Part shown: positions 50,996-60,661 of the stretch, piece after piece
Position numbering within the stretch: the first letter of the stretch is position 1
Layout: each line of letters starts with the position of its first letter
Source of the DNA: Mesorhizobium sp. AR10
Lineage (GTDB): Bacteria > Pseudomonadota > Alphaproteobacteria > Rhizobiales > Rhizobiaceae
DNA length: 64,000 nucleotides
Direction: 5' to 3'
Assembly: GCF_024746795.1 (NCBI RefSeq)
Contig: NZ_CP080524.1
Location: 682,001 to 746,000 of the forward strand
The notes under the pieces: generated by a model
What the model was told of the DNA's origin: nothing
What the model saw: the letters and a program-made list of their open reading frames with translations, nothing else
Databases searched by the model: none
Position numbers and translations under genes: made by a program

Positions 50996-53368
50996 TCAAT
51001 CGCCGTAGGGCACCCAGACGTTCTTGACCTCGACGGCACGGCGCAGGAACGCATCACCTGAGGCGTCACCCGACGCCCAGTCGAGGCTGCGGCCCTGGCC
51101 GGTCCAGACACGCTTGAGGTTGCCGATCGAGTCGGCTTCGGCCTTGGCGCAGGTTTCGGCATCGGCGAACACCCAGAGCCCGTCGACATCGTCGTGCTTG
51201 GCCAGCACGCCGGTGAGCTCGGCGGTGCGGCCGGTGACGATGTTGATGGCGCCGTCCGGAACGTCGGAATATTCGATGACCTGGTAGAGATCGGTGGCAA
51301 GCAGCGGATATTTTTCCGAAGGCACCGCAATGACGGTGTTGCCCATGGCAAGCGCCGGCGCGACCAGTGAGATCAGGCCAAGCAAGGGCGCGTTGTCCGG
51401 CGCGACGATGCCGACGACGCCGACCGGCTCATGCAGAGCCAGCGTGACGGCGCGGGCCGGCGGCTGGTGAACCCTGCCCTCGAACTTGTCGGCCAGGCCG
51501 GCATAGAGGAACAGCCGCTCGATCGACAATTCGACTTCTTCGCGCGCGGCCTTGATGGCGGCGCCGGTGAGCTCTGTGAGACGCGCGGCAAATTCGTCAG
51601 CACGGCCGGACAGGTTTTCGGCCAGATAGTAAAGCACCTGGCTGCGGTTGTAGGCGGTCGCCTCCGGCCAGGCCTTGCAGGCGCGCGCGGCGGCGACGGC
51701 GTCACGAATATCCTTGCGGCTGCCGAGACCGACCTCGCCGGCAAGCTTGCCCTTGGCGGTGGCAATCGCCAGCGAGTAATTGCCGTCGGGCCTGACCTGC
51801 TTGCCGCCGATGAACAGCTTTGCCGTGCGGTCGATGGCATCGCCTTCCGTCTGCTCGATCGCCTGGGCCGAAGCCGTTGCCGGCTTGATGACCGGGCCGA
51901 GCGGCAGTTTCGCTAAGAGATATTCGAACATGCCTTCGCGCCCACCTTCACGGCCGAAACCGCTTTCGCGGTAGCCGCCAAAGCCGCAGGCGGCGTCGAA
52001 CATGTTGGTGCCGTTGACCCAAACGACGCCGGCCTTCAATTGCGGCGCGACGTGGAGGGCGAGATTGACGTTTTCGCTCCACACCGAAGCGGCCAGGCCG
52101 TAGCGCGTGTTGTTGGCGAGCTCGATCGCTTCCTCGGTGTTGCGGAAGGTCATGGTGGCCAGCACCGGGCCGAACACCTCTTCCTGCGCCAGGATGTTAG
52201 CCGGCGCAACACCCGTGGCCAGAGTCGGCAAATGGTAATAGCCGGACGACGGCAGCGCCACATCCGGCTGCCAGCAGACGGCGCCCTGCTTGGCGCCTTC
52301 GGCCACCAAACCCTTGACGCGATCGAGCTGGGTCAAGTCGACCAGCGGGCCGATATCGGTGTTCTTGTCGAGCGGGCTGCCGACGCGTAGCCGGCTCATC
52401 CGCGTCTTGACCTTGGCGATGAAGGCATCGGCGATGCCTTCCTGCACCAGCAGGCGCGAGCCGGCGCAGCAGACCTGGCCCTGATTGAACCAGATGCCGT
52501 CGACCAACCCCTCGACGGCACTGTCGAGATCGGCATCCTCGAAGACGACGAAGGCCGACTTGCCGCCAAGCTCCAACGACAGTTTCTTGCCCGAGCCGGC
52601 GGTGGCTTTCCTGATGATCTTGCCGACCTCGGACGAGCCGGTGAAGGCGATCTTCTGGATGCCGGGATGGTTGACGATGGCGACGCCCGCCTCAGGCCCG
52701 CCCTGGACGATGTTGACGACGCCCTTCGGCACACCTGATCGTTCGCAGATCTCGGCGAACAGGATGGCGGTGAGCGGCGTAAACTCGGCCGGCTTCAGCA
52801 CCACGGTGCAGCCTGCGGCGAGTGCGGGCGCAATCTTCCAGGCCAGCATCAGCAGCGGGAAGTTCCACGGAATGATCTGACCGACGACACCGACGCCCTT
52901 ATGGTCAGGAAAGTCCTTGTCCAACGCCTGCGCCCAGCCGGCGTGGTGGATGAAATGGCGGATGGCCAGCGGCACGTCGATGTCGCGGCTTTCGCGGATC
53001 GGCTTGCCGTTGTCGATCGACTCCAGCACCGCAAACAGGCGCTGGTGGCGCTGCATGGCGCGGCCGATGGCGTAGAGCACTTTGGCTCGGCTGTAGCCTG
53101 ATCTGGCGCTCCATTTCGCCAGCGCCTTGGTGGCGGCGGAAACCGCGGCGTCAACATCCGCGACACCGGCGTCCGACACTTTTGCCAGCAATTTTCCCGA
53201 AGAGGGCTCGCTGGTGTCGAAGGTCTTGCCGCCTGCGGCCGCCTTCCACTCGCCGCCGATGAACAGCGCCTTGCCGAAATCGCGTGCGGCGAGCCATGCA
53301 TCGGCCTCGTTGCGGGCTTCCGGGGCCGGGCCGTACTCCATGGCGTGATAGCGTTCGAGAATGTTCAT
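50996..53368 (-). CDS. Tandem-domain aldehyde dehydrogenase (ALDH16 type)
   Basis: The length is 790 residues. A complete ALDH domain fills about 1-480 (SLELGGKSAFVVFE with the catalytic Glu near 270; QGQVCCAGSR with the catalytic Cys near 305). A second, shorter ALDH-like domain from about 510 has cofactor-domain features (EPVGVVGIVAPDNAPLLGLI) but no Cys motif. This is the ALDH16 architecture, in which the second domain is structural. It lies downstream of deoC, whose product releases acetaldehyde, so it may oxidise acetaldehyde or another aldehyde. Repeat DNA separates the two genes. Confidence 0.88.
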   Translation of the reverse strand: MNILERYHAMEYGPAPEARNEADAWLAARDFGKALFIGGEWKAAAGGKTFDTSEPSSGKLLAKVSDAGVADVDAAVSAATKALAKWSARSGYSRAKVLYAIGRAMQRHQRLFAVLESIDNGKPIRESRDIDVPLAIRHFIHHAGWAQALDKDFPDHKGVGVVGQIIPWNFPLLMLAWKIAPALAAGCTVVLKPAEFTPLTAILFAEICERSGVPKGVVNIVQGGPEAGVAIVNHPGIQKIAFTGSSEVGKIIRKATAGSGKKLSLELGGKSAFVVFEDADLDSAVEGLVDGIWFNQGQVCCAGSRLLVQEGIADAFIAKVKTRMSRLRVGSPLDKNTDIGPLVDLTQLDRVKGLVAEGAKQGAVCWQPDVALPSSGYYHLPTLATGVAPANILAQEEVFGPVLATMTFRNTEEAIELANNTRYGLAASVWSENVNLALHVAPQLKAGVVWVNGTNMFDAACGFGGYRESGFGREGGREGMFEYLLAKLPLGPVIKPATASAQAIEQTEGDAIDRTAKLFIGGKQVRPDGNYSLAIATAKGKLAGEVGLGSRKDIRDAVAAARACKAWPEATAYNRSQVLYYLAENLSGRADEFAARLTELTGAAIKAAREEVELSIERLFLYAGLADKFEGRVHQPPARAVTLALHEPVGVVGIVAPDNAPLLGLISLVAPALAMGNTVIAVPSEKYPLLATDLYQVIEYSDVPDGAINIVTGRTAELTGVLAKHDDVDGLWVFADAETCAKAEADSIGNLKRVWTGQGRSLDWASGDASGDAFLRRAVEVKNVWVPYGD

Positions 53369-53408
53369 GGGGCGCTCCAGATACTTGTCTCGGAAGGCAC
53401 TCCGTCGC

Positions 53409-53456
53409 GCCCCCCTCTATCCAACCGGACATCTCCCCCACAAGGGGGGCGATCGG
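53409..53456. repeat. Single CCCCCTCT...GGGGG repeat unit
   Basis: CGCCCCCCTCTATCCAACCG and the CTCCCCCACAAGGGGGGCG hairpin match one half of the pairs at 15796 and 45836. It fills most of the 91-base gap between deoC and the aldehyde dehydrogenase gene, inside a probable operon. Confidence 0.7.
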
Positions 53457-53459
53457 CCG

Positions 53460-54515
53460 TCATGCCATCGCGTGACGATGATTGGCCGAGTAGTGGCCGG
53501 TCAAATGATGCTCGAGCTGCCGCTCAATGTCGGTCAGAAGGCTGGACGCACCGAAGCGGAACAGATCGGGCTCCAGCCACGGCCTGCCAAGCTCTTCCTT
53601 CATCAGCACCAGCCAGTCGAGCGAAGCCTTGGCGGTGGAAATGCCGCCGGCCGGCTTGAAGCCGATGAGATAGCCGGTCTCCTCGAAATAGGCGCGGATG
53701 GCGCGCACCATGGCAAGGCCGACCGGCAGCGTCGCGTTGACGCTTTCCTTGCCGGTCGAGGTCTTGATGAAATCCGCACCCGCCATCATCGCCACCATGG
53801 AGGCGAGCATGACGTTGCGCAGCGTGGCGAGGTCGCCGGTACCGAGGATGACCTTGAGATGCGCGTCACCGCAGGCGGCGCGCATCGAGACGATCTCATT
53901 GTAGAGCTCTCGCCACTTTGCGCCGAACACCAGGCCGCGCGGAATGACGACGTCGATCTCGTCGGCGCCGTCCTTGACCGAGGCTTCGATCTCCTGCAGG
54001 CGGGTCGACAGCGGGGCAAGGCCGTGCGGGAAGGCGGTGGAAACGGCCGCGACATGAATGCCGGTGCCGCGCAGCGCATCGACGGCGGTGGCGACGAAGG
54101 GATGGTAGACGCAGACCGCCGCCGGTCGAATCTTTTCATCTGATATGCCGAGGCCTTCGACGATGTCGCGGCGGAACGGATTGACCGCCTTGGCGCAGAG
54201 CCGGCGCACGCGCTCGTCGGTGTCGTTCGAATTCAGCGTGGTCAGGTCCATGCAGGCGACGGCGCGCAGCAGCCAGGCTGCCTGGTTGTCGGCCTTGATC
54301 GAGCGCCGCTTGGTCAGGCTGGCGACACGGCGCTCCAGCGCCGAGCGATTGACGCTGCGCACCGATTCCACAAAGCCCAGGTCGAGCTTCATGCCGGGGT
54401 TGCGGGCGATGCGATGGTCCAGCGGGACGGGAGTATTGGCGGCGGCCCGCGCCGGCAGCGGCGTGACCTTGGACGCGCCAGCACCGAGACCGGCTTCGCG
54501 GATTGTGCTGCTCAT
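53460..54515 (-). CDS. deoC: Deoxyribose-phosphate aldolase
   Basis: The 351-residue protein is a DeoC-type TIM barrel. KTSTGKESVNATLP near residue 250 contains the Schiff-base Lys, GADEIDVVIPRG near 185 is the conserved barrel strand, and FKPAGGIS lies near 290. It splits 2-deoxyribose 5-phosphate into acetaldehyde and glyceraldehyde 3-phosphate. It has a longer N-terminus than E. coli DeoC (family variant). The ATG at 54515 has AAAGGG six bases before; an ATG five codons upstream is possible. Confidence 0.92.
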   Translation of the reverse strand: MSSTIREAGLGAGASKVTPLPARAAANTPVPLDHRIARNPGMKLDLGFVESVRSVNRSALERRVASLTKRRSIKADNQAAWLLRAVACMDLTTLNSNDTDERVRRLCAKAVNPFRRDIVEGLGISDEKIRPAAVCVYHPFVATAVDALRGTGIHVAAVSTAFPHGLAPLSTRLQEIEASVKDGADEIDVVIPRGLVFGAKWRELYNEIVSMRAACGDAHLKVILGTGDLATLRNVMLASMVAMMAGADFIKTSTGKESVNATLPVGLAMVRAIRAYFEETGYLIGFKPAGGISTAKASLDWLVLMKEELGRPWLEPDLFRFGASSLLTDIERQLEHHLTGHYSANHRHAMA

Positions 54516-54548
54516 CTCCTGCCCTTTCATTCAACGACTTCACGTCGT

Positions 54549-54599
54549 GATGCGTGTCGTTGTCCCAAAACCGCTCGACACTTTTGGGCGACACGCATC
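54549..54599. repeat. Intergenic palindromic repeat, GATGCGTGTCG type
   Basis: GATGCGTGTCG and CGACACGCATC form an 11-bp perfect outer stem. Inside it, CCCAAAA pairs with TTTTGGG. It lies in the leader of deoC. A decayed relative may be at 17896-17915 (TTTGGGGCGACATGCAT). Confidence 0.7.
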
Positions 54600-54676
54600 C
54601 GAAGATAGCCCGTGAATCGATGCTTCACGAGTCCTTCAAGCGGTCATAGTTGAAAAAGGCGGCGAAAGCAGCAGAT

Positions 54677-54696
54677 TTTTGACCGCACGGTCAAAA
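54677..54696. promoter_or_regulatory. Candidate TetR-type operator upstream of deoC
   Basis: TTTTGACCGCACGGTCAAAA has perfect 9-bp arms around a 2-base centre. GACCG-N2-CGGTC palindromes are typical of TetR-family sites. It lies about 160 bases before the deoC start, on the far side of the repeat. No TetR gene is in the window. Confidence 0.5.
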
Positions 54697-54736
54697 TCAG
54701 AATTCCGAATAAGACGGACGCCGAGGCTTCCCTGCT

Positions 54737-55564
54737 TCAGCCGACGAAGGCGCGCTCGACGACGAAGCTCGCCGGATGATGCAGCGAACCTTCCTGGAAG
54801 CCGAGGCTTTCAGCCAGTTCCTTGACGTCCTTGAGCATGTGCATCGAGCCGCAGATCATGATGCGGTCGGTCTCCGGGTTGAGCTTGTCGATGCCAAGAT
54901 CTTCATAGAACTTGCCGGAGCCGATCAGCGCGGTGATGCGGCCCATGCGCCCGGACTCTTCGCGCGTCGTCGAATTGTAGAGGGTGACGCGGCCGCCGGT
55001 CAGTTCGCCAATCAGCGGATCGTTTTCGAGCGCCGCCACCAGGTCCTGGCCGTAGGTAAGCTCGGCGGTATCGCGGCAAGTGTGGGTCAGGATCACCTGG
55101 TCGAACTTCTCATAGGTATCGGGATCACGCAGCAAGCTGGCAAAGGGTGCGATGCCGGTGCCGGTCGAGATCATGAACAGGCGTTTTGCGGGGGTCAGCG
55201 CGTCGACCACCAAAGTGCCGGTCGACTTCTGGCGCATGATGACGGTGTCGCCGACCTCGATCTTCTGCAGTTCCGAGGTCAGCGGACCGTCCGGCACCTT
55301 GATCGAGAAGAATTCCAGTTCATCGTCCCAGGACGGGCTGGCGATCGAATAGGCGCGGAACACCGGCTTCTCGGCATTGGGCAGACCGATCATGACGAAT
55401 TCGCCGGAGCGGAAACGCAGCGACTGCGGCCGGGTGATGCGGAATGAAAACAGCCGGTCGGTGTAGTGCTTCACCGAAACGACGGTCTCGGCATAGACAT
55501 TGGCCGGAATCGGGAATTGCAGCGGCCGGGCGGCGGCGGTGTTGAACGCGGATGTGGTGTTCAT
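54737..55564 (-). CDS. fpr: Ferredoxin-NADP+ reductase
   Basis: At 275 residues it fits the bacterial Fpr family: FAD motif FRAYSIASPSWDDELEF near residue 80, NADP motif STGTGIAPFASLLRDP near 140 and CGSMHMLKD near 230, with the C-terminus ending FVVERAFVG. It moves electrons between NADPH and ferredoxin or flavodoxin, often in oxidative-stress defence. I chose the ATG at 55564 where family similarity begins. It is divergent from hyuA; the 221-base spacer is AT-rich near 55690-55715. Confidence 0.9.
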   Translation of the reverse strand: MNTTSAFNTAAARPLQFPIPANVYAETVVSVKHYTDRLFSFRITRPQSLRFRSGEFVMIGLPNAEKPVFRAYSIASPSWDDELEFFSIKVPDGPLTSELQKIEVGDTVIMRQKSTGTLVVDALTPAKRLFMISTGTGIAPFASLLRDPDTYEKFDQVILTHTCRDTAELTYGQDLVAALENDPLIGELTGGRVTLYNSTTREESGRMGRITALIGSGKFYEDLGIDKLNPETDRIMICGSMHMLKDVKELAESLGFQEGSLHHPASFVVERAFVG

Positions 55565-55785
55565 CAAACCTAACCTTCTGGTCCAAGCCCTGGGCGTTGA
55601 CGCCAAACCTTCACCTGCGCGCCCGAACCTGTCAGGTCCCGGCGTGCCGTCTGCACACTCCGAAGCGGTAAGCTCTTGTGTCCGGAATTTATTAGTATAC
55701 AAATGATATTTGCGTCAAGACGCCAGTGTGAAACACCTTTCCAAACTGAGACATATCCGTAGTCCGGGCATTTCGGGTTTCGACA

Positions 55786-57870
55786 ATGAAAGAGAATTTT
55801 TCGGCGCAGACGCACGATTCCCTGGGCAACGTCGTCGCCGGCATCGATGTCGGCGGGACCTTTACCGACCTGCTTCTGATTGACGGCCGCGACGGTGGCC
55901 GGGTGCATATCGCCAAGACCCCGACCACGGTCGACAACCAGGCATTCGGGGTCGTTTCGGCGCTTGGCGCCACCGGATTCCCGATCGACGGCATCGACCT
56001 CATCGTGCACGGCACGACCACCACCACCAACGCAGTGCTCGAGCGCAGATTGGCGAAGACCGGCATGATCACCACGCGCGGCTTTCGCGACGTGATCGAG
56101 CTTGGCCGGCGAACACGCCCGCAGGCCTATGGCATGACGGGCACATTCGTTCCGATCATTCCGCGCAATCTGCGGCTCGAAGTGTCGGAGCGCGTCGAAG
56201 CCTCTGGCGCGGTTCGCGTTCCGCTCGACGAACCCGAGATGCGCGCCGCCGTGAGGACGCTGATCGGGGCCGGATGCGAATCCCTGGTCATCCATTTTCT
56301 GCACTCCTATGCCAATCCGGCGCATGAGCGTCGCGCCGCTGAAATCGCCGCCGAGCTCTGGCCGAACGGCTACATCACGTCAGGACATGCGCTGTTGTCG
56401 GAAGCGCGCGAGTTCGAGCGCGGCGTCACCGCTTCGGTCAACGCTTCGGTGCAGCCGATCCTCGAACGTTATGTCGAGCGGTTGCGAAGGGAATTGGCAT
56501 CAAAAGGCTATGCCCGTGACTTCCTGATCATGAACGGCAATGGCGGCATGATCTCGGCCCGCTTTGTCACCCGCGAATCGGCCAAGACCGTGATGTCGGG
56601 GCCAGCCTCCGGCGTCATTGCCGCCGCCTATACGGGGAAACGCGCCGGTTTTGAAAACCTGGTCACCTACGACATGGGCGGCACTTCGACCGACGTGGCG
56701 CTGATCCGCAATGCGGAGCCGGCGGTGTCGAACGAGATCGAGATCGAATATGCGATGCCGATCCATGTGCCGATGGTGGCGGTGCACACGGTCGGCGCCG
56801 GCGGCGGCTCGATCGCCCGCGTCGATGCGGCCGGGTTGATCCAGATTGGTCCGGAAAGTGCCGGCGCCAATCCAGGCCCGATCTGCTACGGACGCGGCGG
56901 CGACGAGCCGACCATCACCGACGCCAATCTGGTGCTGGGACGGCTGGCGCCGAAAAAGCTGCTTGCGGTCGAAAATCCTGTCACCGTCGAACGCGTCACC
57001 GGCATCTTCGAGGACAGAATAGGCAAGGCGACCGGTCTGTCCGGCGTCGAGGCCGCAGGTGCGGTGCTGCGTCTCGGCAACATGAAGATGGCCGGCGCTA
57101 TCCGCATGGTGTCGGTGTCGCGCGGCCACGACCCGCGCGATTTCGCATTGTTTGCCTTTGGCGGCGCCGGGCCGCTGCATGCGACCGCATTGGCGCGCGA
57201 ACTCGGCCTGCCGAAAGTGCTGGTGCCGGCACGGCCGGGCATCACCAATGCGCTTGGCTGCGTCGTCGCCGACCTGCGCCACGATTTCGTCAACACGGTC
57301 AACCAACCGGTGGGGACGATCGACGAATCCAAGCTTCACGAGGTATTGGAACGGCACCGAAACGAAGGTGAAGAGCTGATCGGCAAGGAAGCGGTGAAGC
57401 CGGAGACGATCCGCGTCACCCACTCCGCCGACATGCAGTTTGTCGGCCAGACCCACATCATCAACGTGCCGCTGCCATCGTCGTCGGTGACGCGTGAAAT
57501 GCTGCAGCAACTGTTCGAAAAAGCCTATTTCGCCCGCTTCAAGGTTGAGCTGCCGGAAATCCGTGCCAATCTTGTCAATCTCAACACCTCGGTGACCGGT
57601 GTCAGGCCGGCAATCGATCTTTCGCGGCTGATCGACCCGGCGGGCCGCGCAAAAACGCTCGACGAGGCACGACGCGAGATCCGGCCGGTCTGGTATGGCG
57701 GACGCTGGCACGCTACGCCGGTCTACGCACGCGAAAAGCTGCCGCTCGACGCCATCATCGTCGGGCCGGCGATCCTCGAACAGATGGACGCGACCACTGT
57801 GCTCGAACCCGGGGACCGGGCGCGGTCGGATGCCGACGGGAACATCATCATCGACATCGGCGAGGACTGA
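55786..57870 (+). CDS. hyuA: Hydantoinase/oxoprolinase A subunit (HyuA)
   Basis: The 694-residue protein has the actin-like ATPase start AGIDVGGTFTDLLLID, GTTTTTNAVLERR near residue 80 and YDMGGTSTDVALI near 290, typical of HyuA/oxoprolinase alpha subunits. With HyuB it performs ATP-driven opening of cyclic amides such as 5-oxoproline, hydantoin or N-methylhydantoin. The gene for HyuB follows immediately. The substrate is undetermined; acetone-carboxylase-like members are another possibility but would need a third subunit. Confidence 0.88.
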   Translation: MKENFSAQTHDSLGNVVAGIDVGGTFTDLLLIDGRDGGRVHIAKTPTTVDNQAFGVVSALGATGFPIDGIDLIVHGTTTTTNAVLERRLAKTGMITTRGFRDVIELGRRTRPQAYGMTGTFVPIIPRNLRLEVSERVEASGAVRVPLDEPEMRAAVRTLIGAGCESLVIHFLHSYANPAHERRAAEIAAELWPNGYITSGHALLSEAREFERGVTASVNASVQPILERYVERLRRELASKGYARDFLIMNGNGGMISARFVTRESAKTVMSGPASGVIAAAYTGKRAGFENLVTYDMGGTSTDVALIRNAEPAVSNEIEIEYAMPIHVPMVAVHTVGAGGGSIARVDAAGLIQIGPESAGANPGPICYGRGGDEPTITDANLVLGRLAPKKLLAVENPVTVERVTGIFEDRIGKATGLSGVEAAGAVLRLGNMKMAGAIRMVSVSRGHDPRDFALFAFGGAGPLHATALARELGLPKVLVPARPGITNALGCVVADLRHDFVNTVNQPVGTIDESKLHEVLERHRNEGEELIGKEAVKPETIRVTHSADMQFVGQTHIINVPLPSSSVTREMLQQLFEKAYFARFKVELPEIRANLVNLNTSVTGVRPAIDLSRLIDPAGRAKTLDEARREIRPVWYGGRWHATPVYAREKLPLDAIIVGPAILEQMDATTVLEPGDRARSDADGNIIIDIGED

Positions 57871-57871
57871 G

Positions 57872-59614
57872 ATGGACAAGCTCGACGCCATCACGCTTTC
57901 GGTCATCCAGGCGGCCCTGCAGCAGGTCTGCGATGAGATGGACCTGACTTTTTCGCGCGCCGCCTTCTCGCCGGTGATCGCCGAGGCCAACGACCGTTCC
58001 GACGGCATTTATTCGGCGGTCGACGGCGCGCTGATCGCGCAAGGCAGCCAGGGCCTGCCGGTGTTCGTCGGCGTGATGCAGTATTCGACCAGAACGGTGA
58101 TCGAAATGATCGCCGACGGGCGCTGCCTGCCGCCCGAGCCGGGCGACATCTACATCGTCAACGATCCCTATCTCGGCGGCACGCATCTGATGGACGTGCG
58201 CTTCGCCATGCCGGTCTACCGGGGAGGAAAAATCTTCTGCTGGCTGTCGAACACCGGCCACTGGCCGGATATCGGCGGCTCGGTGCCGGGCGGTTTTTCC
58301 GCCTCGGCGACAGCGGTCGAGCAGGAAGGCCTGCGGCTGCCGCCGGTCAAACTGTTCAAGAAGGGCGTGCTCGATCCGGAGATCTACGCCATCATCTGCT
58401 CGAACATCCGCGTCGCCGACCAGCGCATCGGCGATATCCGGGCGCAAGCGGCGGCATTGCTGATCGGCCAGGATCGCCTCAATGGAATCCTGGATCGTTA
58501 CGGTGACGAAACGGTAGTCGAGGCGATCGCCGAATTGCGCCGCCGCGCCGCCGAACAGATGCGCGCCAACATATCAGCCATTCCCGACGGCACCTACCGT
58601 TCGCAAGCCTTTGTCGATTCCGACGGGGTGGTGAACGAGCCGCTGACCATCGCGCTGGCGGTCGAAAAGCAAGGCGACACGCTGAGCTTCGATTTTACCG
58701 GCTCGTCGAAGCCCTGCGCGGGGCCGATGAACAGCGTGCTGGCGACGACCTTGTCCTCGGTCTATCTCGCCATGCGCCATATTTTTCCGGACGTGCCGAT
58801 CAGCGCCGGCGCTTTCGAGCCGCTGATCGTCAAGCGGCCGGACGGCACCTTCCTCGACGCAAAGTATCCGCGCCCGGTGTCTGGCTGCGCGGCCGAAGTT
58901 TCGCAGCGCATCGCCGAAGCGGTGTTCGCGGCAATGGTGCAGGCGCTGCCCGACAAGGTGACGGCCGCGCCGGCCGGCTCCAGCGGCAATTTCGCGCTCG
59001 GCGGCAACGACCCGGCGCGCGGCCGCGACTACGTCATGTACCAGATCTCCGGCGGCGGCTATGGCGGCAATGCCGGCCATGACGGGCTGACCAATGGCTG
59101 CTCGACCATCGGCATTTCCAAGTCGCCACCGGTCGAGATCATGGAGCAGGCGTTTCCGGTGCTCTATCGCCACTACGCCTTGCGCGAAGGGTCGGGCGGC
59201 GCCGGCAAGCATCGCGGCGGGTTCGGCCTTGCCTATGAGGTGGAGATCCTGCGCGGCGACGCCCGCGCCTCCTTCGTCATGGACCATGGCCGTTTCGGAC
59301 CGCAGGGCGCGCTCGGCGGCAAGGATGGCGCGGTCAACACAGTGACGGTGTTTCGTGGTGGCGAGGAGCATGTGCCGCCGCATCTGTCCAAGGAGCAGGA
59401 CATCGCACTGAAAGCCGGCGACCGCGTTCGTGTCGGCACGCCGGGCGGCGGCGGCTATGGCGATCCGTTCCAGCGCGACGCCGATCTGGTGCTGCGGGAT
59501 GTGGGGTTGGGCTACTACACGTCCGCAGAAGCCGCGGAGAAATTCGGCGTTGCGCTGTCGGCGGATGGGCGGGCAATCGACCGGGCAGCAACAACAAGCA
59601 CGCGCACCGGCTAA
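57872..59614 (+). CDS. hyuB: Hydantoinase/oxoprolinase B subunit (HyuB)
   Basis: The 580-residue protein matches the HyuB family: FSPVIAEANDRSDGIYS near residue 30, YIVNDPYLGGTHLMDV near 95, NTGHWPDIGG near 128, and the C-terminal GGGGYGDPFQRD. It starts one base after the hyuA stop, so the two subunits are co-translated. A composite repeat follows the stop. Confidence 0.9.
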   Translation: MDKLDAITLSVIQAALQQVCDEMDLTFSRAAFSPVIAEANDRSDGIYSAVDGALIAQGSQGLPVFVGVMQYSTRTVIEMIADGRCLPPEPGDIYIVNDPYLGGTHLMDVRFAMPVYRGGKIFCWLSNTGHWPDIGGSVPGGFSASATAVEQEGLRLPPVKLFKKGVLDPEIYAIICSNIRVADQRIGDIRAQAAALLIGQDRLNGILDRYGDETVVEAIAELRRRAAEQMRANISAIPDGTYRSQAFVDSDGVVNEPLTIALAVEKQGDTLSFDFTGSSKPCAGPMNSVLATTLSSVYLAMRHIFPDVPISAGAFEPLIVKRPDGTFLDAKYPRPVSGCAAEVSQRIAEAVFAAMVQALPDKVTAAPAGSSGNFALGGNDPARGRDYVMYQISGGGYGGNAGHDGLTNGCSTIGISKSPPVEIMEQAFPVLYRHYALREGSGGAGKHRGGFGLAYEVEILRGDARASFVMDHGRFGPQGALGGKDGAVNTVTVFRGGEEHVPPHLSKEQDIALKAGDRVRVGTPGGGGYGDPFQRDADLVLRDVGLGYYTSAEAAEKFGVALSADGRAIDRAATTSTRTG

Positions 59615-59619
59615 TCTCG

Positions 59620-59725
59620 CTAGAGCGGTTCATCGTTTCACGAAAAGGCAGAACCGCTCTATCTCTTTGTTTTGACGCAATTCCGGACGGAAAACCGTTT
59701 CACACTTTTCCTGGAATTGCTCTAG
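59620..59725. repeat. Intergenic composite palindromic repeat, CTAGAGCGGTTC type
   Basis: AGAGCGGTTC pairs with GAACCGCTCT, and CAATTCC pairs with GGAATTG. The element is bounded by CTAGAGC and GCTCTAG. It follows hyuB and lies before the binding-protein gene. This is a common Rhizobiales repeat style (recalled). Confidence 0.75.
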
Positions 59726-59829
59726 CGCCGATCGATCGCTGCGCCGCGATCGGCGCATGACATGTCGTTTCCGTCTCCGCCGGGGACACAAAAGATCGTA
59801 GACTTCTCCGGTCAACGGAGATCAGGACC

Positions 59830-60606
59830 ATGCGCCCCTACGCTCGTTTCGTGCTTGCCGCTTCGCTCGCCCTGGCTCTCGCCACGGGTGCTGCTTCCGC
59901 CCAGGACAAGAAACTCAAGCTCGGCACCGAGGGTGCCTATCCGCCCTTCAACTACGCCAATGCCGATGGCACGCTGGGCGGCTTCGACATAGATCTCGGC
60001 AAGGCGCTGTGCGCCGAGATGAAGACCGAATGCGAATTCGTCGTGCAGGATTTCGACGGCTCCATCCCCGCGCTGCAGGCCGGCAAGTTCGATGCGATCA
60101 TCAACCTCACCATCACGCCGGAGCGCGCCGAGAAGGTGGATTTCACCCACAAATACTACCAAACGCCGCCGGCTATAGCCGTGCCGAAGGATTCGGCGAT
60201 CACCGGGACTGCACCTGAGGACCTGAAGGGCAAGGCGCTGGGCGTGCAGAGCGCGACCATCCATCAGAATTTCGCCGAGCAGAAATACAGCGGTTCGACC
60301 GTCAAGGCCTATCCAACCGGTGACGAGGCCCGCGCCGACATGGTCAATGGCCGCCTCGACGCGGTGATGGACGGCTCTATCATCCTGACCGAATGGCTGA
60401 AGAAGCCCGAGGGCGCCTGCTGCAAGCTGCTTGGGACCCTGACCGCGGATCCGGCCATTCATGGTCCCGGCGTCGGCATCGCGCTGCAGAAAGGCAACAA
60501 GGAGCTGACCGACAAGCTCAATGCCGCGATCGACGCGCTGCGCGCCAACGGCAAGTACAAGGAAATCAACGACAAGTATTTTGCTTTCGACGTCTACGGC
60601 ACCTGA
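59830..60606 (+). CDS. Amino-acid ABC transporter substrate-binding protein
   Basis: The 258-residue periplasmic protein has a signal peptide (RFVLAASLALALATGAASA) and the polar amino-acid binding fold: GTEGAYPPFNYANADGTLGGFDIDLGKALC, then DAIINLTITPERAEKVDFTHKYY. It resembles ArgT/HisJ/LAO proteins. No permease or ATPase is adjacent, so it either borrows a transporter or works as an orphan receptor. A terminator follows at once. Confidence 0.88.
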   Translation: MRPYARFVLAASLALALATGAASAQDKKLKLGTEGAYPPFNYANADGTLGGFDIDLGKALCAEMKTECEFVVQDFDGSIPALQAGKFDAIINLTITPERAEKVDFTHKYYQTPPAIAVPKDSAITGTAPEDLKGKALGVQSATIHQNFAEQKYSGSTVKAYPTGDEARADMVNGRLDAVMDGSIILTEWLKKPEGACCKLLGTLTADPAIHGPGVGIALQKGNKELTDKLNAAIDALRANGKYKEINDKYFAFDVYGT

Positions 60607-60624
60607 TCCCGGCAACAATCAACT

Positions 60625-60657
60625 TCGGCAGCGCCGCCTGGGCGCTGCCGATTTTTT
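60625..60657 (+). terminator. Rho-independent terminator
   Basis: TCGGCAGCGCC and GGCGCTGCCGA form an 11-bp perfect stem around GCCTG, followed by TTTTTT. It ends the binding-protein transcript 19 bases after its stop. Confidence 0.93.
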
Positions 60658-60661
60658 CTGA

